From contig NZ_JARFVC010000001.1 of NCBI RefSeq assembly GCF_029193815.1, positions 124,001 to 188,000 on the forward strand: DNA of 64,000 nucleotides, in the 5' to 3' direction. Source of the stretch: Cytobacillus sp. S13-E01. Lineage in GTDB: Bacteria > Bacillota > Bacilli > Bacillales > Bacillaceae_L. Shown one piece after another: positions 9,852-19,944 of the stretch; positions within the stretch are counted from its first letter, which is position 1; each line of letters starts with the position of its first letter. A program made the translations under genes and the position numbers. Below the pieces are notes generated by a model, which made no database searches, was not told where the DNA came from, and was given only the letters and a program-made list of their open reading frames with translations.

Positions 9852-10589
9852 TTACTCTACTTCTTTCTCTATTTCTTTTAACCATTTTTTTTGTCTTTCT
9901 GACAATTCATAGTTTGTTATCAAATCAGGGCGGCGAAGAATTGTTCTTCGCAACGATTCTCGTTCTCGCCATTCATCTATTTTTTTGTGATTTCCGTTTA
10001 GGAGAACTTCAGGTACCTCTAATCCACGGAAATTAGCAGGTCTTGTATAATGAGGATGCTCTAATAATCCACTACTATGAGAATCCTTTATAGGAGAATC
10101 TTCATTCCCTAATACGTCAGGTAATAAACGGACAACACTATCAACAATTACCATTGAAGCTAATTCTCCACCAGTAAGTACATAATCACCAATCGATATT
10201 TCATCTGTTACAACATGCTGACGAATACGCTCATCGTAGCCTTCATAGTGTCCGCAGATAAAAATAAGGTGATCTTCTTTAGAAAGTTCTTCCGCTTTTT
10301 TTTGATTATACCTTTCACCTTGAGGGCACATAAGAATCACACGAGGTTTCTTTTCATTCTGATTTGTCAAGTCAGCAACAGCATCAAAGATAGGTTGGGG
10401 TGTTAAGACCATTCCAGCCCCACCTCCATAAGGATAATCGTCTACATTTTGATGTTTATTTGTTGAGTAGTTGCGAAAATTTACAACATTATAGGTTACT
10501 GCGTTTTTTTCTTGTGCCTTTTTTAAAATCGACTCCCCAAATACACCGGAAAACATCTCTGGAAAGAGAGTTAAAATATCGATTTTCAT
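9852..10589 (-). CDS. trmD: tRNA (guanine-N1)-methyltransferase
   Basis: SPOUT-fold methyltransferase that forms m1G37 in tRNA and prevents frameshifting. The 245 residues contain the trefoil-knot SAM site [12 protein letters not shown] and [14 protein letters not shown], and [10 protein letters not shown]. The frame is open to 10625, but the ATG at 10589 gives the family start [13 protein letters not shown] and lies one base after the rimM stop, so the genes are coupled. Confidence 0.97.
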   Translation of the reverse strand: MKIDILTLFPEMFSGVFGESILKKAQEKNAVTYNVVNFRNYSTNKHQNVDDYPYGGGAGMVLTPQPIFDAVADLTNQNEKKPRVILMCPQGERYNQKKAEELSKEDHLIFICGHYEGYDERIRQHVVTDEISIGDYVLTGGELASMVIVDSVVRLLPDVLGNEDSPIKDSHSSGLLEHPHYTRPANFRGLEVPEVLLNGNHKKIDEWRERESLRRTILRRPDLITNYELSERQKKWLKEIEKEVE

Positions 10590-10590
10590 A

Positions 10591-11106
10591 CTATAGTAGT
10601 CCTTCCATAAGGTGGATTTTAACAATTTTATCTGCTACATTAACCTCTTTTACAATATCATTAATATAAGGGATTAAAACTTCCTTACCACCTTTTCTTT
10701 TAACGACCCAAACATCATTTGCACCCGGGGTTAACACTTCACTTATCTTCCCTAACTCTTCTCCATCCTCTGTTAAAACGGTACAACCGATTATTTCATG
10801 AAAATAATATTCGTTTTCTTCTAGCTCACCTAATTGTTCTTTAGGTACTTTAATAATTGCATCTCTAAGCTTTTCAACTTCATTTATCCCGTTATAGCCT
10901 TCAAATGTAAGTATATCAAATGATTTATGAACTCTATGACTAGTAACAGTTACTTCAAATGGCTCCGTACTATTTGGCATAAAAAGATAGAGCTTATTAC
11001 CCACCTTATACCTTTGGTCACCAAAGTCCGTTTTGGATACAACTCTAACTTCCCCTTTAATGCCTTGTGTATTAACAATTTTCCCAACATTAAACCAATT
11101 CTCCAT
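10591..11106 (-). CDS. rimM: 16S rRNA processing protein RimM
   Basis: Assembly factor for the 30S head that binds ribosomal protein S19. The 171 residues begin [20 protein letters not shown], the RimM barrel, and end in a PRC-barrel domain ([17 protein letters not shown], [19 protein letters not shown]). ATG follows GAGGTGAAAGT. It is coupled to trmD downstream and lies just after ylqD. Confidence 0.96.
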   Translation of the reverse strand: MENWFNVGKIVNTQGIKGEVRVVSKTDFGDQRYKVGNKLYLFMPNSTEPFEVTVTSHRVHKSFDILTFEGYNGINEVEKLRDAIIKVPKEQLGELEENEYYFHEIIGCTVLTEDGEELGKISEVLTPGANDVWVVKRKGGKEVLIPYINDIVKEVNVADKIVKIHLMEGLL

Positions 11107-11116
11107 ACTTTCACCT

Positions 11117-11503
11117 CTAACGTATGTCCTCTATAACTCCATCTTTAACAAGAATTATTTTTGTAGAACTTATTTCATCCCAATTATCACCAATAGAAAC
11201 ATCAGCAATACCTTGAATTTCTTTTTCCTTTATCTCACTGCCTAAAGGAAGTGTATGTAGTTGATCAATTTGAAAATCAATGAGCTTCACTTTTTCCTGT
11301 CTTGCATCGATTTCCTTAGCAAAGTAAGCTTGAACTTGGTTGGGGCTATACTTGTTATTCTTAGCTGTTTTTTTAGCATCAAACCGCAATTGTTCACATT
11401 CATTTACTAGCTGTCTTTTTTTATGTTCAAAGCTTTCTAAGAGCTTAGCTTTACTTTGTTCGGTCAAAACCTGTTTAACAACTACATTACGTATTATTTT
11501 CAC
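11117..11503 (-). CDS. ylqD: YlqD family protein
   Basis: Conserved Bacillus protein of unknown function, 128 residues, with a charged helical middle (about 20-85, rich in K, E and Q, probably a coiled coil) and a short C-terminal beta part ending [10 protein letters not shown]. Two in-frame GTG codons compete; 11503 follows AGGTG at six bases and gives the B. subtilis length, while 11512 overlaps that RBS. It lies between khpA and rimM; a terminator precedes it, so its expression may be partly uncoupled from rpsP-khpA. Confidence 0.85.
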   Translation of the reverse strand: MKIIRNVVVKQVLTEQSKAKLLESFEHKKRQLVNECEQLRFDAKKTAKNNKYSPNQVQAYFAKEIDARQEKVKLIDFQIDQLHTLPLGSEIKEKEIQGIADVSIGDNWDEISSTKIILVKDGVIEDIR

Positions 11504-11597
11504 TACAATCACCTCGAGTAAAAGCTAGCCTTACTACTAATAAGAAAAAAAGAAAGGGGCAATCAGATTCTAAGGAAATACTCTTTTTTTCGTATAT

Positions 11598-11623
11598 AAA
11601 AAAGGGGAGGTTTCCCTCGCCCT
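11598..11623 (-). terminator. terminator between khpA and ylqD
   Basis: The minus-strand hairpin AAGGGCGAGG-GAAA-CCTCCCCTT has one bulged C and is followed by TTTTTATA. It lies within the 218-base gap between khpA and ylqD. Some read-through is expected because the downstream cluster genes have no other visible promoter before rplS. Confidence 0.75.
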
Positions 11624-11721
11624 TATTCTTCGTAAAGCAGTAATCTTGTTTATGAATTCATAAGCAGTTTACCCATTTAAGATTGTCCACTTACTCAAAA
11701 ATCAAGTTAACATCACTTTAC

Positions 11722-11966
11722 CTATTCGTTAATCTCTAGATGAATTCGTTTATTAAGTCCAGTGCCTGCTGCATAAACAACAGTTCGAATTGATTTAATA
11801 ACTCGACCTTGTTTACCGATTATCTTTCCCATATCATCTTTATTGACAGATAATACGTACGTAATTGTACGATCATCAGAAGCTTCTGTAACAGTAACTT
11901 CATCTGGCAAATCTACAAGGGCCTTGACAACTGTTTCAATTAACTCTTTCATCTTTACCATATTCA

Positions 11967-11967
<1 letters not shown>
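11722..11967 (-). CDS. khpA: KhpA, RNA-binding KH-domain protein (YlqC)
   Basis: Small single-KH-domain RNA-binding protein (81 residues), in other Firmicutes a partner of KhpB with a role in cell size and sRNA binding. The GxxG loop is in GKIIGKQGRVIKSIR (about 48-62). Its start overlaps the rpsP stop as TAATG, so it is translationally coupled to S16. Confidence 0.93.
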
Positions 11968-12263
<296 letters not shown>

Positions 12264-12277
12264 TTAAACAAGATATA

Positions 12278-12306
12278 ATATTAGCAATTACTTTTATGTT
12301 TGTAAA
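12278..12306 (-). promoter_or_regulatory. sigma-A promoter of rpsP
   Basis: On the minus strand TTTACA (12301-12306), 17 bases, then TAATAT (12278-12283) preceded by TGC, an extended -10. It lies between ffh and rpsP, so the ribosomal cluster can be transcribed apart from ylxM-ffh. Confidence 0.65.
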
Positions 12307-12331
12307 GTATTTTTTCTTAACACAGGATACT

Positions 12332-13672
12332 TTACATAAATGGTAATTTAAACCCTTTTTTCTTACCCTTTGTCATGCTTGTCATTTGCTTCATCATTTT
12401 TTTCATGTCTTCAAATTGCTTTAGTAGTCTATTCACTTCTTGAACAGTTCTTCCACTACCTTTTGCAATTCGTTTTTTACGACTCGCGTTGATGATGTCT
12501 GGGTTAACTTTCTCTGCTTTTGTCATCGAACGAATAATCGCTTCAACATGATTAATTTGTTTTTCATCAACTTGAACATTTTTCAAGCCTTTCATTTTGT
12601 TCGCACCAGGAAGCATCCCTAATATTTCATCTAATGGACCCATATTACGAACTTGTGAAAGCTGATCTAAAAAGTCTTCGAAGGTAAATGACGCTGAACG
12701 CATTTTTTGTTCTAGCTCTTTAGCCTTATCCTCATCAACAGAGGCTTGTGCTTTTTCAATTAATGTTAGCACATCACCCATGCCGAGAATTCTCGAAGCC
12801 ATCCGTTCAGGATGAAATGCTTCAATTGCGTCTAGTTTTTCACCTAGACCTACAAACTTAATCGGCGTATTTGTTACAGCCTTAACAGACAGAGCTGCCC
12901 CACCACGAGTATCTCCATCTAACTTGGTTAAAACTACACCTGTTAATCCGAGTAGATCATTAAAGCTTCCGGCAACATTTACTGCATCCTGTCCGGTCAT
13001 TGCATCAACAACAAGGAAAATTTCATCTGGCTTTGCAATTTCTTTGACTTGCTTTAATTCATCCATTAAAGTTTCGTCAATATGAAGTCGCCCCGCTGTA
13101 TCGATAAGAACATAATCATGATGTTCTTCCTTTGCCTTTTCAATGGCTTGTTTTGCAATTTCAACAGGACTGATCTTATCACCAAGTGAAAAGACAGGCA
13201 TACTCAATTGTTTTCCAAGAGTTTCTAATTGTTTAATTGCAGCTGGTCGATATATATCAGCAGCAACCAACATCGGATTACGGTTATGCTTTTTTCTAAG
13301 TAAATTAGCAAGTTTACCTGCCGTTGTCGTTTTACCCGCACCCTGTAAACCAACCATCATAATAACCGTTGGTGGACGCTTTGCGACGGCTATTTTACTT
13401 TGCTCGCCACCCATAAGATTTGTAAGTTCTTCTTGGACAACCTTAATAACCTGTTGACCAGGGGTTAGGCTTTTCATCACTTCTTGTCCAATTGAACGCT
13501 CACTTACGCGTTTTACAAAATCTTTTACAACTTTAAAGTTAACATCAGCTTCAAGAAGTGCAAGACGAACTTCTCTCATCATTTCCTTTACATCAGCTTC
13601 AGTTACTTTTCCTTTTCCACGGATCTTCTGGATAGTGTTTTGCAGTCGGTCGGCTAATCCTTCAAATGCCAT
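12332..13672 (-). CDS. ffh: signal recognition particle protein Ffh
   Basis: GTPase of the SRP that binds signal sequences on the ribosome and hands them to FtsY. The 446 residues hold the N domain, the P-loop GLQGAGKTT (108-116), DTAGR, TKLDGD and a methionine-rich M domain (MKKMMKQMTSMTKGKKKGF at the C-terminus) that binds the SRP RNA. It begins 13 bases after ylxM. Confidence 0.99.
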   Translation of the reverse strand: MAFEGLADRLQNTIQKIRGKGKVTEADVKEMMREVRLALLEADVNFKVVKDFVKRVSERSIGQEVMKSLTPGQQVIKVVQEELTNLMGGEQSKIAVAKRPPTVIMMVGLQGAGKTTTAGKLANLLRKKHNRNPMLVAADIYRPAAIKQLETLGKQLSMPVFSLGDKISPVEIAKQAIEKAKEEHHDYVLIDTAGRLHIDETLMDELKQVKEIAKPDEIFLVVDAMTGQDAVNVAGSFNDLLGLTGVVLTKLDGDTRGGAALSVKAVTNTPIKFVGLGEKLDAIEAFHPERMASRILGMGDVLTLIEKAQASVDEDKAKELEQKMRSASFTFEDFLDQLSQVRNMGPLDEILGMLPGANKMKGLKNVQVDEKQINHVEAIIRSMTKAEKVNPDIINASRKKRIAKGSGRTVQEVNRLLKQFEDMKKMMKQMTSMTKGKKKGFKLPFM

Positions 13673-13684
13673 GTATGCCGCCCC

Positions 13685-14014
13685 CTAATCTAATTTCTCA
13701 AGCATTTCAATTATATTTAAAAGTTCATCCTTGGAACCGTTTTGGTCGCAAAGATGTTTTAGCTTTTGTAACAATTGTTGTTGCTCTTGAAACTTTTGAA
13801 ATAGTAACAGCTTTTCTTCATACTCTTCAAGCATTAATTCAGTACGTCTAATATTGTCATATACCGCTTGACGACTTATTTCATATTCTTCTGCTATTTC
13901 ACCAAGGGAAAAGTCGTCTAAATAATATAAAGACATGTAGCTCCTCTGCTTGGGTGTTAATAACGACTGATAAAAATCAAAAAGATAATTGATTCTTGTC
14001 GTTTTTTCAAGCAT
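13685..14014 (-). CDS. ylxM: YlxM, UPF0122 helix-turn-helix protein linked to SRP
   Basis: A 109-residue protein with a sigma-70 region-4-like helix-turn-helix ([21 protein letters not shown], about 37-57) followed by a coiled-coil tail. It is always found beside ffh and ftsY and is thought to modulate SRP GTPases. RBS GGGGGC lies upstream of ATG 14014. A terminator and two short repeats separate it from ftsY, so it probably starts a unit with ffh. Confidence 0.93.
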   Translation of the reverse strand: MLEKTTRINYLFDFYQSLLTPKQRSYMSLYYLDDFSLGEIAEEYEISRQAVYDNIRRTELMLEEYEEKLLLFQKFQEQQQLLQKLKHLCDQNGSKDELLNIIEMLEKLD

Positions 14015-14107
14015 AGTGGCTGCCCCCTTTGTTAAGTGAAATACCTTTACAAGAGATTATTTTACAATTTACCAGCATGGATGTCAAGTTTTTTTCTTGG
14101 CAGTACC

Positions 14108-14175
14108 GAAAAGCGCAAGGCGCCTGGAGCTAGACACTAAGACTAGTTACAAATTTATATCCTTTCTTATCTTTC
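14108..14175 (+). repeat. short copy of the dispersed repeat (ylxM-ftsY gap)
   Basis: Head GAAAAGCGCAAGGCGCC joins tail TGGAGCTAGACACTAAGACT directly at GGCGCC, followed by the AT-rich extension ending CTTTCTTATCTTTC. The same extension occurs at the pyrR copy. It lacks the hairpin cassette of long copies. Confidence 0.8.
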
Positions 14176-14177
14176 AT

Positions 14178-14205
14178 GAAAAGCGCAAGGTCCCCGGAGA
14201 TAGAA
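14178..14205 (+). repeat. second, truncated short copy in tandem
   Basis: GAAAAGCGCAAGGTCCCCGGAGATAGA restarts two bases after the previous copy ends, with the GGCGCC core mutated to GGTCCC. Its tail is lost and it runs directly into the ftsY terminator. Confidence 0.65.
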
Positions 14206-14208
14206 TTT

Positions 14209-14239
14209 AAAAAACACCCCTGCATTCATCTGCAGGAGC
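14209..14239 (-). terminator. intrinsic terminator after ftsY
   Basis: Minus-strand hairpin CTCCTGCA-gatgaa-TGCAGGGG followed by TGTTTTTT. It ends the smc-ftsY unit. Confidence 0.8.
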
Positions 14240-14252
14240 GTCAAATACCTTA

Positions 14253-15248
14253 TCAATCCTCTTCTGTATCCTTCTCAATCAAATCAGAAAATAAACCATA
14301 TACAAATTGTTCTGCATCAAACTTTTGTAAATCATCAACCTTTTCTCCTAATCCAACAAACTTAACTGGTATTTCTAACTCATTTCGAATAGCTAAAACG
14401 ATTCCTCCTTTAGCTGTTCCATCTAGCTTTGTTAAAACGATTCCAGTAACGTTTGTAGCTTCAGAGAACGTTTTGGCTTGTGTCATTGCATTTTGTCCAG
14501 TTGTTGCATCTAGAACTAATAGAACCTCATGTGGAGCGCCAGATTGCTCACGCTCGATTACACGTTTTACTTTTTCGAGCTCTTTCATTAAGTTCACTTT
14601 ATTTTGCAACCGCCCAGCTGTATCACATAATAAAACATCTACATTTCGTGATTTAGCTGCTTGAACTGCGTCAAACATAACTGCAGCTGGATCTGAACCT
14701 TCTGATTGTTTGATAACATCAACACCTACTCGCTCACCCCACACCTCGAGTTGATCGATTGCCCCAGCTCTAAATGTATCACCTGCAGCTAGCATGACAG
14801 ACTTACCTTCATTTTTCAAACGGTGCGCTAATTTACCGATAGTCGTCGTTTTCCCTACTCCATTAACTCCAACAATTAAGATTATTGTTAAACCATCGGA
14901 TTGGAGATTTAGGTCTGGCGATACTTCATTTCCACCTTTATAAATATCAACAAGCTTTTCTGAAATTACTGCTTGAACATCTTTTGTTTCTTGGATGTTT
15001 CTTCTTTTGACCTCCATTTTTAGTTGGTCTATAAGTTCCATTACGGTAGAGACCCCAACATCAGCAGATATTAGAATCTCTTCTAATTCTTCAAAAAAGT
15101 CTTCGTCAACTTTACGGTACTTGGCAACAAGGTCATTTATACGTTCAGAAAATGAGTTGCGCGTTTTCGACAACCCTTCTTTAAACTTTTCACTAACTGT
15201 GTCACTTTGCTTTGTTATTTTTTCTTTTAATTTTTTGAAAAAGCTCAC
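14253..15248 (-). CDS. ftsY: SRP receptor FtsY
   Basis: Membrane-associated GTPase that receives the ribosome-SRP complex at the Sec translocon. The 331 residues have a short N-terminal basic amphipathic region, the NG domain with P-loop GVNGVGKTTT (127-136), DTAGRLQ and TKLDGTAKGG. Start is a GTG at 15248 after AAAGGAATGG. It follows smc by about 30 bases, as in B. subtilis, and probably shares its mRNA. Confidence 0.98.
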   Translation of the reverse strand: MSFFKKLKEKITKQSDTVSEKFKEGLSKTRNSFSERINDLVAKYRKVDEDFFEELEEILISADVGVSTVMELIDQLKMEVKRRNIQETKDVQAVISEKLVDIYKGGNEVSPDLNLQSDGLTIILIVGVNGVGKTTTIGKLAHRLKNEGKSVMLAAGDTFRAGAIDQLEVWGERVGVDVIKQSEGSDPAAVMFDAVQAAKSRNVDVLLCDTAGRLQNKVNLMKELEKVKRVIEREQSGAPHEVLLVLDATTGQNAMTQAKTFSEATNVTGIVLTKLDGTAKGGIVLAIRNELEIPVKFVGLGEKVDDLQKFDAEQFVYGLFSDLIEKDTEED

Positions 15249-15278
15249 ATTACCATTCCTTTCGTTATTAGTTATTTC

Positions 15279-18200
15279 TTAAACTAGCTCTTTGGTTTCT
15301 TCCAGTCTAACAGAGACTAACTTTGAAACTCCGGATTCCTGCATTGTCACACCGTAGAGGACGTCAGCCTCTTCCATTGTACCCTTTCGATGTGTAATAA
15401 CAATAAATTGCGTATCATCACTAAAATTTTTAAGATATTGTGCAAACCTGAATACATTTGCTTCATCAAGTGCTGCTTCTACCTCATCGAGCACACAAAA
15501 TGGTACTGGTCTTACTTTTAGGATTGAAAATAGAAGTGCGATTGCTGTTAGTGCTCTCTCACCACCTGATAATAAACCGAGATTTTGCAACTTTTTACCA
15601 GGCGGCTGCGCGACAATATCAACTCCTGTATTTAATAAATCAGTAGGGTCTGTCAAACGTAGATCCGCTCTTCCCCCACCGAATAAAGCTTGAAACACCG
15701 TTTCAAAGTGTGAACGAATACTTGTAAACGTCTCATTAAAGCGCTTTTTCATTTCATCGTCCATTTCATCGATTACTTTGTACAAGGTGTCCTTTGCTTC
15801 TTGTAAATCATTTTTTTGTTCTAACAAGAACTCATAGCGCTCTGACACCCTTTCAAACTCCTCAATTGCTCCAATGTTAACCAACCCTAATTCATCAATC
15901 GCAAGCTTGATGAGTTTTACTTTTTTACGAGCTTCCAAAGCATCAATTTCAAGCGAATATTTTTGCTTAGCAGCTTCAAAGGTTATATGATACTCCTCAC
16001 GTAGATGTGTCAACCTATTTTCTAGTTCGACATCCAGTCTGTTCATTTTGACTTCTTCATCTTTGAGAATATCTACGAGCTGTTTGTACTGCCTTTTTCC
16101 CTCTTTAAGCTCTCGCTCGAGGTCCTCAACACTAGTTTGTATCTGCAAGCGTTGTTGTCGGCGACTTGAGATGAGTTGAATGGTTTGATTTTTATCATTA
16201 AATTTTCGCTTGGCAGCAGCTTCTAATTCCACTTCCCCGGAACTACTAGACGACATCTCATTTGTTAATAGCGATAAATCCTCAGTTGTTTCAGTATATT
16301 TTGATTCTGTCTCTAGAAACTCATCTGTTGTGCGTGAAAGTTTCTCTTGCTGATTTTCTAGTAACTGAAGCTTTCCTGCTAGTAGTACTTTTATATCTGT
16401 GATTTCTGATTGCAATGTCTCTTTCAACATTTGTTGGTCATTTCTCTGGAAATTCAACTGATTAATTGTTGTGTCAAGTGCTTGTAATTCGGTAGAAATA
16501 GTAGTTAACGTCCGTTCCAGCTCCGAAGTGCGTGAAGCCATTTTTTTATTCTCACTATCAGTCATCTGTTTTTCCTGATCATATAGTGTTAAATGGTCGT
16601 TCGCGCTTTTTTCTTTAAACTCGACTTCACGAACTTCACTTTTAATCGTTTGATGCTTTAACCGTAAATTTTCCCCATTCTCGCGAAATTGTTCTAGAAC
16701 TATTTCTTGGTTAGAAATAGACTGCTTTAACGTCTTAACTTGTTCTTCAAGTTGTGCGGTTTTCGTCTCCATTTCTGCTAATTTCTGGGTAATATCCTCT
16801 AATTCACGACTTCTCCCTAGTAATGAATTAGACTTTTGTTTAACAGCACCACCTGTCATAGAGCCACCTGGATTGACAACATCACCATCCAAAGTAACAA
16901 GCCGAAAACGGTAATTTATAAGCCTCGCTAAATCATTTGCACCTTTTAAATCCTTTGTTACAATAACAGTTCCCAACAGACTAGTGACCACCGACTGAAA
17001 CTTAGTTTGAAATGCAACAAGGTTTGAAGCAACTCCTATAAATGCAGTGTGACTTGTTAAAGACTGTAGTTGACTTGCTGGGATTGTGCGTTCCTTGATT
17101 ACCGTCAGAGGTAAAAAAGTAGCCCTTCCAAATGAATGCTGCTTTAAAAAGTTAATGGCCTTTCTTGCATTTTGTTCATCGTCAACAACAATATGCTGGG
17201 TTGCAGCACCAAGTGCAATCTCAATAGCAGTCTCATATTCTTTAGGTACACTTATTAATTCAGCAATCGCCCCTTCTATTCCTTCGAGCTTTCCCTCTCT
17301 TGCTTTAAGGACTTCTTTTACTCCTTGGAAAAAGCCTGTGTAATCATCCTGCATTTCCTCAAGCATTTCTTTCCGCGATTTTGTCTGTTGTAAAAATTGA
17401 TAGGCCTGATAAAGAATTGATTCCTGCTTTTGATACTTTGCCTTTAGGTTTTCAAGTTTAATTTGTTCGTTACGATAGGATTTGATTTGTTGGTCTAATT
17501 CAGCTTCTATAGTAGAAAGCACCGTTTGGAGACGAATTTTTTCATTTTCAATTTCCATACGTTCTTTAATGTATTTTTCGTTCGTTTCAACTAACCTAAT
17601 ATTTTTATTTTGCTGTTGCTTTATTTGATCTTGCAAATAACTTAATTCGTTACGTGAAGAAGCTTGTCGATTTAATAACTCGATATATTCACTTTTTAAA
17701 TCCTCGAGCTTTTCTTCTATATTTTGATCATATGCAGAAAATAATGCTTGTTTATCTTTTAGTGAAGCTTTTATAGCATTCACTTCTTTAGTCAAAGATT
17801 TCACAAAGTCATTCTCGATTACTTTTACTTGTGATAGATGATCTAACTTTTCTTTTAGTTCTTCAACAAGACTTTGCAATTGGGCTTTGTTTTGATGGGC
17901 ATTCTTCTTACGTTCTTTTAAAACTTCCTTTCGCCCCTCCAGTTTTTCTAGCTCCTCACTAGCAATTAGTAATACTTGTTGTAAGTCGTTTATAGATCCA
18001 TCAAGAGCTTCAACATGGTCACGATGTTTTTCGATTTCAGCCTCTTTCATTTGCAGTGCAAAAGACATATCTAGTTCCTGTTGTTTATGGAGTTTAATTT
18101 GCTCATTAAAGGCTTCCCATTTTTGATGAAAATCCTCTATCTCATAAACAGTTAACGCAACCTCAATATGCTCTAGTTCTTCTTTCTTCTGTAAGTAATC

Positions 18201-18839
18201 CTTTGCAATGGATGCTTGTATCTTTAAAGGCTCTACTTGACTTTCTAATTCATGTAAAATATCATTTACACGATTAACATTTTCTTGCGTTTCTGCTAGT
18301 TTATATTCTGCCTTTTTCTTGCGATTCTTATATTTAAGAACCCCAGCTGCTTCTTCAAAAATACTACGTCGTTCCTCTGCTTTACTACTTAATATTTCTT
18401 CTACTTTTCCTTGACTTATGATTGAAAATGCTTCACGACCAAGTCCTGAATCCATAAAAAGGTCAACAATATCCTTAAGTCTACAGCTTTGTTTATTTAT
18501 AAAAAACTCACTATCACCAGAACGGTAGACTCTTCTCGTTACACTAACTTCATGGTAATCTATTGGCAAAAAGTGATCTTCATTATCTAATGTTAGGGTT
18601 ACTTCAGCAATATTTAACGCTTTTCTGGAATCACTACCTCCAAAGATAATGTCTTCCATTTTTACACCTCGGAGTGATTTTGCAGATTGTTCACCTAAAA
18701 CCCATCGGACGGCATCTGTAATATTACTTTTCCCGCTTCCATTAGGACCCACAACTGCTGTAACACCTGGTACAAAATCAATTGCAATTCTTTCGGCAAA
18801 TGATTTAAAACCAACAATATCTAAACGTTTGAGGAACAT
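15279..18839 (-). CDS. smc: chromosome partition protein SMC
   Basis: Condensin ATPase that, with ScpA and ScpB, compacts and separates chromosomes. The 1186 residues equal the B. subtilis length. The Walker A GPNGSGKSN is near 32-40; two long coiled coils (about 165-500 and 670-1010) flank the hinge (GAIAELISVP to GGSMTGGAVKQKSN, about 515-665); the signature LLSGGERALTA and Walker B VLDEVEAALDEANV are near the C-terminus. The RBS is an unbroken run of eight G just upstream of the ATG. Confidence 0.99.
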   Translation of the reverse strand: MFLKRLDIVGFKSFAERIAIDFVPGVTAVVGPNGSGKSNITDAVRWVLGEQSAKSLRGVKMEDIIFGGSDSRKALNIAEVTLTLDNEDHFLPIDYHEVSVTRRVYRSGDSEFFINKQSCRLKDIVDLFMDSGLGREAFSIISQGKVEEILSSKAEERRSIFEEAAGVLKYKNRKKKAEYKLAETQENVNRVNDILHELESQVEPLKIQASIAKDYLQKKEELEHIEVALTVYEIEDFHQKWEAFNEQIKLHKQQELDMSFALQMKEAEIEKHRDHVEALDGSINDLQQVLLIASEELEKLEGRKEVLKERKKNAHQNKAQLQSLVEELKEKLDHLSQVKVIENDFVKSLTKEVNAIKASLKDKQALFSAYDQNIEEKLEDLKSEYIELLNRQASSRNELSYLQDQIKQQQNKNIRLVETNEKYIKERMEIENEKIRLQTVLSTIEAELDQQIKSYRNEQIKLENLKAKYQKQESILYQAYQFLQQTKSRKEMLEEMQDDYTGFFQGVKEVLKAREGKLEGIEGAIAELISVPKEYETAIEIALGAATQHIVVDDEQNARKAINFLKQHSFGRATFLPLTVIKERTIPASQLQSLTSHTAFIGVASNLVAFQTKFQSVVTSLLGTVIVTKDLKGANDLARLINYRFRLVTLDGDVVNPGGSMTGGAVKQKSNSLLGRSRELEDITQKLAEMETKTAQLEEQVKTLKQSISNQEIVLEQFRENGENLRLKHQTIKSEVREVEFKEKSANDHLTLYDQEKQMTDSENKKMASRTSELERTLTTISTELQALDTTINQLNFQRNDQQMLKETLQSEITDIKVLLAGKLQLLENQQEKLSRTTDEFLETESKYTETTEDLSLLTNEMSSSSSGEVELEAAAKRKFNDKNQTIQLISSRRQQRLQIQTSVEDLERELKEGKRQYKQLVDILKDEEVKMNRLDVELENRLTHLREEYHITFEAAKQKYSLEIDALEARKKVKLIKLAIDELGLVNIGAIEEFERVSERYEFLLEQKNDLQEAKDTLYKVIDEMDDEMKKRFNETFTSIRSHFETVFQALFGGGRADLRLTDPTDLLNTGVDIVAQPPGKKLQNLGLLSGGERALTAIALLFSILKVRPVPFCVLDEVEAALDEANVFRFAQYLKNFSDDTQFIVITHRKGTMEEADVLYGVTMQESGVSKLVSVRLEETKELV

Positions 18840-18940
18840 AAGCCCCCCCCTTAAGCAAAAATTAGTATGTATGACATAGAAGTCTTACATATTTTATCAT
18901 AAAGTACAGTTTTGGTCAGAATGTTTTTTATTAGTAAAAT

Positions 18941-18970
18941 AAATAATCCCCCATTTCATATGGAGGGATC
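18941..18970 (-). terminator. intrinsic terminator after rnc
   Basis: Minus-strand hairpin ATCCCTCCA-tatgaaa-TGGGGGAT followed by TATTTATTTT, beginning near the rnc stop codon. It separates rnc from smc. Confidence 0.75.
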
Positions 18971-18974
18971 GTTT

Positions 18975-19715
18975 TTATTTTATTTCATTCTTTTCCTGTA
19001 AAAGCTTAAGTGCAACTTGAGCAGCCTTTTGCTCTGCTTCCTTTTTAGATTTTCCTGTGCCGATTCCAAGCTCAACTCCGTCCATCGAAACTCGTGACAT
19101 AAATTCACGATTGTGGGCAGGTCCTTTTTCTTGTAAAACCCGATATTCTACTATGCCTCTCCCATCACGTTGAACTAATTCTTGAAGTTGACTCTTATAA
19201 TCCATCACATGAGAAAAAGCACCTTCATTTATTTTTGGAAAAACGACACTCTCAAGAAACCCTCGTACCTTTTCAATACCTTGGTCTAAATATAATGCAC
19301 CTACAAATGCTTCAAATACATCTGCTAATAAGGCCGGTCGCTCACGTCCACCTGTTAATTCTTCACCTTTACCAAGCAGGACCAAATCACCAAATGCAAG
19401 ACCATGTGCAAACGATACTAGGGAAGGTTCACAAACAATTGAAGCACGAAGCTTTGTTAATTCACCTTCACTCATATAAGGGTATTTTTTGAAAAGATAC
19501 TCAGAAATAGTCAGCTCTAAAACTGCATCTCCCAAAAATTCTAACCGTTCGTTATCTTCGTACGGTTTTTTGCGATGCTCATTCACATAAGATGAATGAG
19601 TAAAAGCATGAATTAATAATTTTTCATTGTTAAAGGCAATTCCTATTCTTTCTTGAAAGCTTGTAAATTTTGGACCTACATAATTTCTTTCTTTGCGATT
19701 AACTCGTTTTATCAT
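18975..19715 (-). CDS. rnc: ribonuclease III
   Basis: Double-strand-specific endonuclease that processes rRNA and the SRP RNA precursor. The 246 residues contain the signature [13 protein letters not shown] (55-67), a second acidic cluster in [18 protein letters not shown] and a C-terminal dsRNA-binding domain ([12 protein letters not shown] to [15 protein letters not shown]). ATG 19715 follows GGAGG at five bases. A dispersed repeat begins 15 bases upstream of the start codon, immediately beyond the RBS. Confidence 0.97.
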   Translation of the reverse strand: MIKRVNRKERNYVGPKFTSFQERIGIAFNNEKLLIHAFTHSSYVNEHRKKPYEDNERLEFLGDAVLELTISEYLFKKYPYMSEGELTKLRASIVCEPSLVSFAHGLAFGDLVLLGKGEELTGGRERPALLADVFEAFVGALYLDQGIEKVRGFLESVVFPKINEGAFSHVMDYKSQLQELVQRDGRGIVEYRVLQEKGPAHNREFMSRVSMDGVELGIGTGKSKKEAEQKAAQVALKLLQEKNEIK

Positions 19716-19729
19716 ATGTTCCTCCATAA

Positions 19730-19790
19730 GAAAAGCGCAGTGCGCCAGCCTAAACTATGTTCAAACTTTTCTTTCCTTTTTAACTTTTAC
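19730..19790 (+). repeat. degenerate short copy of the dispersed repeat (5' side of rnc)
   Basis: GAAAAGCGCAGTGCGCCAGCC begins at 19730, with a mutated tail that still carries TATGTTCAAACTTTTC. It occupies the region right upstream of the rnc RBS. The remaining gap to the acpP terminator (19791-19901) is AT-rich and shows nothing I recognise. Confidence 0.6.
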
Positions 19791-19901
19791 CATTACCCGA
19801 AAACAATTACAAAAAAAAACAGAGGTATGCACTTACCAAAAGTGTTTCCCATTCATTTTAAAGTTATCATGAAGTACTAGTTATTGTTTAAGATAAAGAT
19901 G

Positions 19902-19936
19902 TAAAGCCCCGTAATAATATAATTACGGGACTTTAC
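19902..19936 (-). terminator. intrinsic terminator after acpP
   Basis: Minus-strand stem TAAAGTCCCGTAAT pairs with ATTACGGGGCTTTA around a short loop; it lies nine bases past the acpP stop. There is little U tract beyond the stem. Confidence 0.7.
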
Positions 19937-19944
19937 AAAAAATA

